Positions 26,326-32,920 of a stretch of 32,920 nucleotides of DNA are shown one piece after another. The notes below the pieces were generated by a model. The model did not search any database and was not told the origin of the DNA. It saw only the letters and a list, made by a program, of their open reading frames with translations. The position numbers were made by a program, and so were the translations under genes. Source of the stretch: Hyella patelloides LEGE 07179 (GTDB lineage: Bacteria; Cyanobacteriota; Cyanobacteriia; Cyanobacteriales; Xenococcaceae); assembly GCF_900659865.1 (NCBI RefSeq), contig NZ_LR213818.1, forward strand, positions 1 to 32,920, given 5' to 3'. Numbering within the stretch: position 1 is the first letter of the stretch; every line of letters begins with the position of its first letter.

Positions 26326-27624
26326 CTACAAATTATTCAGTCTATCCTTGAAATATAGCCGATACAATTGAAAGCTAGCAATCGCTTCATTCCCTTTTAG
26401 CTTTATTAAACCCAAACTTTCTAACTGATATGCAGTAATTGATTCAAGCTGGATCGGTTCATATGATGAAATTACCTTTTTAAATGCTTGAGCCAACATT
26501 GGTTTATTATAAAAAATTGCTAAATAATAGCGTAAAATATCACGATAAATACTGGTTTCAGTGGGAGCATTTGCCACTAATTCTTGTAGAGTTAGATTAT
26601 ACTTTGCCAAATTATAAAAAGCTAACCTTGCCAAATAAGGATGACCCCCAATCAAATTCATTAAAGTTGTGAGATTATCGCTATCCGCACTTTTTCTCCA
26701 ATCAAGTTGATGTCTTTGAGCTAAGTCCATCATTTGCTCTCGATTAAATTCAGGAAGAGTGACGGGTAATCCCACATTAAAGGGTGATTGGTTAAAATTC
26801 AAAGGAACATAGCTTTCTGTAGACTGAATAACAATTAAACGTAACTTTTGCCAGATAAGTAAATTATTTGCCTCTTCATGCCAAAAACGCAACAAAGATA
26901 GAAACTCTTGAGCAGTTTCTGTGTGTTCAAAAATTAGATGTAGCTTATCTAATGCTAGTACTAAAGGTTTATCTAGCTGATCTAAAATATGGTCTTGTAA
27001 ATAAGAAGTGCAACTAACCTTAATTCCTAAATCTTTGTCCCAATATTCATCAATAATATTTTCTATTTCTAAAGCAGAACACAAATTAGCACAAAACCAA
27101 CGTATTAACTGACTAAAATTATTGATAATTTTGCTATCAACTTGTTGCAGACTGAGTTTTACTGTGTTGTACTTAGACTCTTCGTCTGCTAGTATCCTTC
27201 TAAGCAGTGACTTTTTTCCCATATTCTTCGCTGCTTTGATACGAACTAACGCTCCTGGTTTAGCAATTTCTAGCCGACAAATTTCTTCAATGGGTGGTCG
27301 TTCGATATAAAAGTTAGAAACAGCAGCTATTGGCCCATCAGGTAACTCTAAAGGTATATTATTAGTTATATTTTGTCGGGATTGCTGCCTCAAAATAGAG
27401 CGAAAGTTATTTTTTGTTACTTTTTCTTCGCAAGCTTCTGTTAAGCTTTGCCACAGTCGAGAACCGACTACTCTAATATAATCAGCATCATAATCAGAAT
27501 TTTCCGCAATTTGTTGATAAGTTTTTCCCTCCCAACATTCACGAAAAATCATCTCTTGCAATGTACTTAATCTTTGCGGTTGAACAAGATTATCTACTAT
27601 GGCTAACGTTTCTTCAATATTCAT
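26326..27624 (-). CDS. vMAP-type HTH plus AAA (AAA_35) protein with altered Walker motifs
   Basis: The 432-residue protein has an N-terminal winged-helix-like region (about 15-80, IFRECWEGKTYQQIAENSDYDADYI), of the kind I know from vWA-MoxR-associated (vMAP) conflict proteins. An AAA_35-type NTPase core follows (about 105-330), with PGALVRIKAAKNMGKKSLLRRI and, later, LIGGHPYLARLAFYNLA. The usual Walker A GKTS reads GKKS (136-139), and Walker B LALDEVD reads LALDKLH (223-229), so the Thr and Glu needed for metal and hydrolysis are changed. It lacks the WD40, TPR or peptidase effector often fused to this head. It may be a DNA- or nucleotide-sensing adaptor, or a decaying paralogue. The start ATG is at 27622-27624. 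Confidence 0.7.
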   Translation of the reverse strand: MNIEETLAIVDNLVQPQRLSTLQEMIFRECWEGKTYQQIAENSDYDADYIRVVGSRLWQSLTEACEEKVTKNNFRSILRQQSRQNITNNIPLELPDGPIAAVSNFYIERPPIEEICRLEIAKPGALVRIKAAKNMGKKSLLRRILADEESKYNTVKLSLQQVDSKIINNFSQLIRWFCANLCSALEIENIIDEYWDKDLGIKVSCTSYLQDHILDQLDKPLVLALDKLHLIFEHTETAQEFLSLLRFWHEEANNLLIWQKLRLIVIQSTESYVPLNFNQSPFNVGLPVTLPEFNREQMMDLAQRHQLDWRKSADSDNLTTLMNLIGGHPYLARLAFYNLAKYNLTLQELVANAPTETSIYRDILRYYLAIFYNKPMLAQAFKKVISSYEPIQLESITAYQLESLGLIKLKGNEAIASFQLYRLYFKDRLNNL

Positions 27625-27795
27625 TGTGACGCTGTAGTTTTATTGATACAAAATATTCCTTGTAGTCACTTTAATGACGTTATACTGAACTTCTTCTCTA
27701 AGTTATTATTTACTCAAAAATCATTGTTACCGCTATTTACTATTCCTGAATAAAATCGATTTTCGGCATAATTGTTAATTACAAGTTAGCTCGAC

Positions 27796-27894
27796 ATGAC
27801 ACTTCTTAATGTAATTTTAGGCTTGACATTAATTGTGTTAGCTATCTTTTTGGCACTCATCATAACTTTAGTCATTATAGATAACAAAAATTAG
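27796..27894 (+). CDS. Possible 32-residue single-pass membrane peptide
   Basis: An ATG at 27796 opens a 32-codon frame, MTLLNVILGLTLIV continuing to VIIDNKN. It is one hydrophobic helix of about 24 residues with a short polar C-terminus. Cyanobacteria have many such small subunits of photosystems, cytochrome b6f or NDH-1, but this one does not match any I know (Psb, Pet, Psa or Ndh). A ribosome binding site is not clear. It is the only convincing frame in the 999-base spacer, and AT-rich DNA makes chance frames of this kind fairly likely. Confidence 0.35.
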   Translation: MTLLNVILGLTLIVLAIFLALIITLVIIDNKN

Positions 27895-28623
27895 ATATCT
27901 GACAATTAGCAAAAAATACAAATAATAACTATTACATCAAAGAAATAATAAGTTTATTTTATCTATAAAGCGATCTCGATTTGGGCTGTTTTCCAAATTA
28001 ATACCGAAAATAATCGTTTTTTTTACTTTAATATACTTAGTAGGTTATGCTGAATGTCTAAGTATTTATTATTAAAATGTACGATATTGTACTTTGTAGT
28101 ACGCTGTAAGTTATCGCCGCAATTCTACAATTACAGATTACTTTGTTAATCATTGACAATCACTATTTCTCACAGACAACTCAAAATTAAGTGTATTAGA
28201 CTAATTTTTATTAGGTTAAAAAGCTATATTGGTAAATTGTCTTGTAGATTGTTCTTGAGCAATAAATTTGATTTTAATAAGACTTACTATTTTGTATAAA
28301 GTGTAAACCTACTAGCTTCTAATCCTGTAAAAAAAATAGGGATGTAATACGAGAATGAACCGTAATTATTTTGATTCAAAGTTAATCAGCTTTTTAGACG
28401 ACCAATTCACATCTTGAGGGAGCTAAAAATCGAATATCGCTATGATCGTCAATAAAACCGCTCTTTTTGAGCTAAACTAGCAGTTAATTTCCTCCGTATT
28501 ACACACTTCCATAATTCCTGATGTGTTTTTAGTATCTTCCTTGATGAGGCTTCCTAATCAAGGCGTTGTATTGCCAAGATCGCTACTTTTACTACCTCAC
28601 AAGCTGTTAATTTTGATATACCC
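27895..28623. other. Long AT-rich spacer without recognised genes
   Basis: I see no gene, tRNA or known riboswitch here. The only visible structures are ATTTGG/CCAAAT (27979-27998) followed 14 bases later by a T-run, and a small GCTC/GAGC hairpin near 28459-28471. A 20-codon frame at 28354 (MNRNYFDSKLISFL) is too short to support. The region must hold the promoter of the GGDEF-EAL gene and perhaps a long leader or small RNA. Confidence 0.5.
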
Positions 28624-30456
28624 ATGGATGAGCAACAGTTCTCACTACCAAACACAGACATTCTAATTGTTGATGATAAAGTAGAAAATCTTGATTTTTT
28701 GGCTCAAATGTTGAGAGAACACAATTATAAAGTTCGTTTAGCCACTAATGCCAAAATTGCTTTTAAATCAGCAAAGGTAGCCCCTCCCAATTTGGTGCTG
28801 TTGGATATCAATATGCCAGGGATGAACGGTTATGAGTTGTGTCGATTGCTTAAAAAAGAAGCAAATACTCAAGATATTCCCATTATTTTTTTAAGTGCTT
28901 CAGGGCAAACATTTAACAAAGTAGAAGCCTTCACTGCGGGGGGTGTTGACTATATAACTAAACCATTTGATATCAGTGAAGTTATCATTCGCATTGAAAA
29001 TCAACTTAAACTGAAATTGGCTCAAGCAGAGATAGTCAAGCTCAACTTTAGTTTAGAGCAGAAAATTCAAGAGCGTACTGCCCAATTACAAGCTGAAATC
29101 CAGAAAAGAGAACGCGCTCAAGCAAAACTTCTCAGAATGGCTTTGCACGATTCTCTCACGGACTTACCAAATCGTAGTTGGTTTTTGCAACAGTTAAAGC
29201 AAGAGTTGGATAAAACTCAACAACAGCCAGATTATCAATTTGCTGTTATTTGTTTTGATTGCGACAACTTCAAAGTTATTAATGATTCTCTAGGACATGG
29301 CGTGGGAGATAGTTTACTCAAAGCAATTCCTTCTCGTTTGGAATGCTGTCTGCCTCAAGATAGCTTTATGGCTCGATTAGGAGGAGATGAATTTATTATC
29401 TTATTGCCTCATATTGGTAGTTTAGCCACTGCGATTACTACAACCTATAAAATTCAACAAGAATTTACTGCTCCGTTTTCTGTGGGCAAACGAGAAATCT
29501 GTCTCAATTTTAGTATTGGCATTGTATTAGGAACAGCCGAATACGATCAACCAGAAAAGATCTTAAGAAATGCTGATTTAGCCATGTATCAAGCCAAAGC
29601 TTTAGGCAAAGCACAATATCAGGTATACAATCAACAAATGCATCAACGTGCGGTAGAACGGTTACAGTTAGAGATAGATTTAAGAAACGCCCTCAAAAAT
29701 AACGAATTTACTCTACATTACCAGCCAATTATTTGTCTCAAAACTGGTCACATCATTGGTTTTGAAAGCCTAGTACGCTGGCAACATCCCCAGTTAGGTA
29801 TGATTTCTCCTGGTAAATTTATTCCCGTTGCAGAAGAAACAGGATTGATTATTCCTTTGGGGATTTGGGTGTTACAAGAAGCCTGTAGGCAAATTAAAGT
29901 TTGGCAACAAAAATACGATTCTTTTATTTCTTTGACTGTTAATGTCAATGTGGCAGTACAGCAATTTTCCTATAGTCGCTTGATCCAAGAAATTGACAAA
30001 ATATTAGAAGAAACTCAATTGCCCTCTAGCTGTTTGAAATTAGAAATAACCGAAAGTGCCATCATGGAAAATAGTGATTCTGCTCACGCCATTTTACAAG
30101 AACTGAGAGATAGAAATATCAAGATTTGTATTGATGACTTTGGAACGGGTTATTCATCTTTAAGTTATTTACATCAGTTTCCCGTTGATAATTTAAAAAT
30201 CGATCGCTCCTTTATCAGCAGAATTAAAAGCGTAGACGAACCAAATAAAGTAATTGATGCCATTGTTAATTTGGCACATTATTTAGATATTAGTGTGACC
30301 GCAGAGGGAATCGAAACACAAGAACAGCTAGACTATGCTAGAAACGTGAATTGTGAATACGCGCAGGGATATTTCTTCTTTAAGCCTTTAAATGCAGAAG
30401 CAGTAGAAGCCATGCAGTTACTCAATCAGAAAAAACCCCTATTTTTAAATGTTTAA
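28624..30456 (+). CDS. REC-GGDEF-EAL c-di-GMP turnover protein
   Basis: The 610-residue protein has a receiver domain (about 12-128, phosphoacceptor Asp61 in LLDINMPGMNG), a coiled linker (135-165), a GGDEF domain (about 166-335, RLGGDEF at 251-257) and an EAL domain (about 350-600). The GGDEF active site is intact, but the RxxD inhibitory site is absent (LPQD in place of RxxD). In the EAL domain the signature reads ESL (381-383), keeping the metal-binding Glu; ITES, DDFGTGYSSL, LKIDRSF and AEGIETQEQL are kept. Both activities are plausible, with phosphorylation choosing between them. The partner kinase is not adjacent, although the large hybrid kinase is upstream. It converges on and overlaps the chimeric receptor gene by 4 bases. 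Confidence 0.93.
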   Translation: MDEQQFSLPNTDILIVDDKVENLDFLAQMLREHNYKVRLATNAKIAFKSAKVAPPNLVLLDINMPGMNGYELCRLLKKEANTQDIPIIFLSASGQTFNKVEAFTAGGVDYITKPFDISEVIIRIENQLKLKLAQAEIVKLNFSLEQKIQERTAQLQAEIQKRERAQAKLLRMALHDSLTDLPNRSWFLQQLKQELDKTQQQPDYQFAVICFDCDNFKVINDSLGHGVGDSLLKAIPSRLECCLPQDSFMARLGGDEFIILLPHIGSLATAITTTYKIQQEFTAPFSVGKREICLNFSIGIVLGTAEYDQPEKILRNADLAMYQAKALGKAQYQVYNQQMHQRAVERLQLEIDLRNALKNNEFTLHYQPIICLKTGHIIGFESLVRWQHPQLGMISPGKFIPVAEETGLIIPLGIWVLQEACRQIKVWQQKYDSFISLTVNVNVAVQQFSYSRLIQEIDKILEETQLPSSCLKLEITESAIMENSDSAHAILQELRDRNIKICIDDFGTGYSSLSYLHQFPVDNLKIDRSFISRIKSVDEPNKVIDAIVNLAHYLDISVTAEGIETQEQLDYARNVNCEYAQGYFFFKPLNAEAVEAMQLLNQKKPLFLNV

Positions 30457-32795
30457 TTAAATTTTAGGGAAACTGAGCCGATAACAGTAAAAGGTTCACC
30501 AGCTTGAATTCCTCTAGTTCTATTAATGGGAGTACCTGTGATGTAATTAATATCGAAAATATTTTTGAAGTTTAAAGCTGTCCGCCAATTATCGCGCTGA
30601 TAATAAATCCCAGCATTGGTTAGAAAGTAACTGTCCAATTCAAAGCTGTTATCTAAATCTCCTTGGCGTGAACCAATAAAATTAAAGCCCATACCAAAAC
30701 CTAGTCCTTGTAAATCTCCCCGTTGAATTTCATAATTTGTCCAAAGACTAGCACTGTGTTCGGGAACTCCTGGTAATTTATTCCCCACTGGAATAGTATT
30801 ATCTTCGGTAACTTCGGCATCAATATAGGAATAGGAAGCGGTAATATTTAATCCTGGTAAAATTTTGCCAATAATATCTAGTTCAATACCATTACTGTTT
30901 TGTTCCCCTGTAGCGACAGAAAATAGGGGATTATCGGGGTCTGCCGTAGCAACATTATTTTTAGTAATATCAAAATAAGCCAAAGTTGCTAAGAGTTTAC
31001 CCGACAAAAATTCAGCTTTAGCTCCAATTTCGTATCCTTCTCCTGTTTCTGGTTCGAGTGCCACATCACCTTCTGCCACTTCTGCATTGGGAGTAAATGA
31101 TTGTGAATAACTAGCGTAAAGCGATAAGTTTTGTAGTGGTTTGTAAACTATACCAAGATTAGGACTGAAAGCATCGTCATTTTGTGTAGTTTCAGTATCA
31201 GTGGTGTTGCTCGCGGTTTCTTGTTCTATTGTGTCATACCTAATACCTGCTGATGCGATCAGGCTATCAGTCAAGGAAACTTGGTCTTGGAGATAAATAC
31301 CTAAACTATCTACTCTTATATCGGTGCTTTGGGAAACGGGTAAATCATCTTCTCCTGGCCTAGGAAATGCTCCATATACTGGAGCGAAAATGTTAATTGG
31401 TATTACTTCTGAAAAATCATTTCTTGATGTTTGCTCCGTTTGATTACGGGCTAGGTCGATTCCCAACAAAAGCTTATGTTCAATTGCTCCTGTATTAAAC
31501 TTCCCGATAGCATTTGTCTGAAGAGAGTAATTTTCAACACCTACATCTTGAATAGCAAAGCTTCTATCAAGGTCACCTGTGGACTCATCTAGTGTGCCGA
31601 TAAAGGGAAAATTGATGGCAGTCTCTAAATGATCGTCATTTTTATCGTATCTAAATGCGTTTCTTAATGTCCAATTGTCACTAAAGCGATGTTCTAAATT
31701 GTAGCCAACATTAAGAGACTCTTTTTCAATGAAATCATCTGGCTCATTAATAACACGATCGCGGGGAATGTCTGCTATTTCATCGCCTAAAGCAACTAAA
31801 CCCGTATCAAAAGGAATGTATCCTATTGCTTCGGCAATAACGCCACTCAATGAACTAGCAATCAAACTGCCAAATGCCTTAATTGAGACTTGAAGGGTAT
31901 AATCTGTACCAGCAGTATTGAGTTGGCTCTTATCCATCATTACGGTGAATTGAGCAGTATGAGTCATCCCAATAGCCATTTGGACAACAATACAAATTAG
32001 ACAGATTAAGGCAAAGCTACTAATTCCCACTGCTGGAATTAGAAACAAGGCGATCGCCAAAGCCAGAAAAATACCAAAAATAATCAGCGATCGCTTTCTT
32101 CCCAAAGGAGTAATCAGAATTCCTGCAATTGGGGAGGCTACCATAGCAGAACTGGAGCCAATAATGCCGATTAAAAGACCGATATCTGAGAGAGAAAATC
32201 CTAAGTCTACCAGCAAGGGTCTAAACATGGTAAACGCCATTCTCGCACCCATCGTGTAGGATATCGTAGTTAACAGCCATTGACCCATTCCTCGCCGACG
32301 ACAGAAGTTAATCAGACCCATAAAATCAGGCTTTTTAGCAAAAGAGGGAGTTTTTACTTGTTCTTGGTGTAGCCAAATGGGAATTGAAGCTAATAAAACT
32401 AAAACGGCTAAAGTAAGCAGACTAGCTTGCCATCCTAAGCGATTGAGCAACAATAACATTCCGCCACCGCCTAGAATTGCGCCTAAATAGTTACCCGCAC
32501 TTTGTACCCCATTACCCAAACCTCGTTCTTCAGGAGAAAGTAAACTAATTGCTAGAGCATCTGTGGCAATATCCTGAGTAGCTGCTAAAAAAGAAACTAA
32601 AAAGAGGCTAAATACGATCGCAGCTATATTTTGCTCAATATCTAAAAAAGCACACAAAACTAAAGTAAGAGCAAGCAAACTCTGACAAACCAAAATCCAG
32701 GGACGATAATGCTCTTTGCTATTAAAACTATAGCGATCTACTAACGGCGACCAAATAAATTTAAGCGTCCAGGGAATTGTAATCAGCGACAGCAA
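30453..32795 (-). CDS. Chimera: MFS siderophore transporter (RhtX/FptX-like) fused to a TonB-dependent receptor barrel
   Basis: One 780-codon frame joins two unrelated proteins. Residues 1-326 are an MFS permease of the RhtX/FptX siderophore-import type: TIPWTLKFIWSPLVDRY, ATQDIATDALAI and GNGVQSAGNYLGAILGGGG. Residues about 327-780 are the outer-membrane barrel of a TonB-dependent siderophore receptor: VINEPDDF, LEHRFSDNWTLRNAFRYD, LYASYSQSFTPN and INRTRGIQAGEP. The MFS part lacks about 45 N-terminal residues and its last helices; the receptor part lacks its signal peptide, TonB box and plug domain. The junction is near 31815-31820 (IGY/IPFDTG). The start is a TTG, and upstream the frame meets a stop in unrelated DNA. 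A hydrophobic inner-membrane half joined to a signal-less barrel cannot sort correctly, so this is probably a pseudogene from a deletion, or an assembly join. Confidence 0.85.
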   Translation of the reverse strand: MLSLITIPWTLKFIWSPLVDRYSFNSKEHYRPWILVCQSLLALTLVLCAFLDIEQNIAAIVFSLFLVSFLAATQDIATDALAISLLSPEERGLGNGVQSAGNYLGAILGGGGMLLLLNRLGWQASLLTLAVLVLLASIPIWLHQEQVKTPSFAKKPDFMGLINFCRRRGMGQWLLTTISYTMGARMAFTMFRPLLVDLGFSLSDIGLLIGIIGSSSAMVASPIAGILITPLGRKRSLIIFGIFLALAIALFLIPAVGISSFALICLICIVVQMAIGMTHTAQFTVMMDKSQLNTAGTDYTLQVSIKAFGSLIASSLSGVIAEAIGYIPFDTGLVALGDEIADIPRDRVINEPDDFIEKESLNVGYNLEHRFSDNWTLRNAFRYDKNDDHLETAINFPFIGTLDESTGDLDRSFAIQDVGVENYSLQTNAIGKFNTGAIEHKLLLGIDLARNQTEQTSRNDFSEVIPINIFAPVYGAFPRPGEDDLPVSQSTDIRVDSLGIYLQDQVSLTDSLIASAGIRYDTIEQETASNTTDTETTQNDDAFSPNLGIVYKPLQNLSLYASYSQSFTPNAEVAEGDVALEPETGEGYEIGAKAEFLSGKLLATLAYFDITKNNVATADPDNPLFSVATGEQNSNGIELDIIGKILPGLNITASYSYIDAEVTEDNTIPVGNKLPGVPEHSASLWTNYEIQRGDLQGLGFGMGFNFIGSRQGDLDNSFELDSYFLTNAGIYYQRDNWRTALNFKNIFDINYITGTPINRTRGIQAGEPFTVIGSVSLKFN

Positions 32796-32920
32796 GTAAA
32801 GTCAGTGAAAGGGTCGCCCCTTCCACTGCTCTCCAAAACGTAGCGTGATAGTTTCCTATCACTACGCTCCTCAGTAATACGGCTGCTGTCATCAGTACGC
32901 CTTTAAATCATTGTTGTAAT
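32796..32920. other. Unrelated sequence at the broken MFS 5' end, with a hairpin
   Basis: The expected N-terminal codons of the MFS protein are absent here. The sequence includes GTGATAG (32845-32851)/CTATCAC (32856-32862) with a four-base loop, and a repeated GTAGCGTGATAG/CTATCACTACGC theme. It is likely the edge of another mobile or repeat element that runs beyond the window. No coding content is recognised. Confidence 0.45.

Noticed and set aside
27895-28623. c-di-GMP (GEMM) riboswitch upstream of the GGDEF-EAL gene
   Set aside because: None of the conserved GEMM aptamer blocks were found on the plus strand.
1-32920. tRNA or rRNA genes
   Set aside because: No T-loop-like GTTCGAATC blocks with matching acceptor stems were seen in the spacers; only eye inspection was possible.

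Overview
The window is chromosomal DNA from a cyanobacterium. Evidence: the HIP1 octamer GCGATCGC recurs inside and between genes, there are heptanucleotide short tandem repeats (STRRs), a Vipp1/IM30 gene with the long C-terminal tail is present, and sensory proteins have cyanobacterial-style GAF/PAS architectures. The DNA is AT-rich. I cannot assign a genus; a unicellular, baeocystous or filamentous species with a repeat-rich genome fits.

Layout. 1-412: the 3' end of an IS5-type insertion sequence that has cut an MFS transporter gene in half. 1105-6329 (minus): an RHH-like relic, an O-antigen ligase/polymerase, a YaaW-family protein, a GNAT acetyltransferase, a membrane-anchored kinase-like protein lacking the catalytic Asp, and a PHP-domain phosphoesterase. 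6330-6862: a repeat-filled spacer. 6863-9618 (minus): vipp1, then a cobalt/cobalamin unit made of a B12 riboswitch, a truncated hupE and cobW. 9733-10974: argJ. 11071-12762 (minus): a PAS-GAF histidine kinase. 13158-13394 (minus): an RHH protein. 13395-14026: a spacer holding a strongly structured, repeat-related element. 14027-18072: glgB, a small secreted protein and a sorbosone-dehydrogenase-like lipoprotein. 18249-26147 (plus): ftsY, a GAF-PP2C phosphatase and a very large hybrid histidine kinase. 26326-27624 (minus): a vMAP-type HTH/AAA protein with altered Walker motifs. 27625-28623: about 1 kb of spacer holding at most a 32-residue membrane peptide. 28624-30456: a REC-GGDEF-EAL protein. 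30453-32795 (minus): an in-frame chimera of an RhtX/FptX-like MFS siderophore transporter and a TonB-dependent receptor barrel, with its own 5' end lost in unrelated sequence.

Functional themes are signal transduction (two histidine kinases, a PP2C phosphatase, a c-di-GMP enzyme, a probable pseudokinase), envelope functions (Vipp1, FtsY, Wzy-like protein) and metal/iron/cobalamin handling (HupE, CobW, MFS-TonB receptor). The strongest theme is genome erosion: an IS-split MFS gene, a hupE cut at a repeat, and a double truncation/fusion of siderophore uptake genes. Related palindromes and STRRs sit at several gene ends. No tRNA, rRNA or CRISPR array was recognised by eye. All family assignments come from motif reading without database searches.
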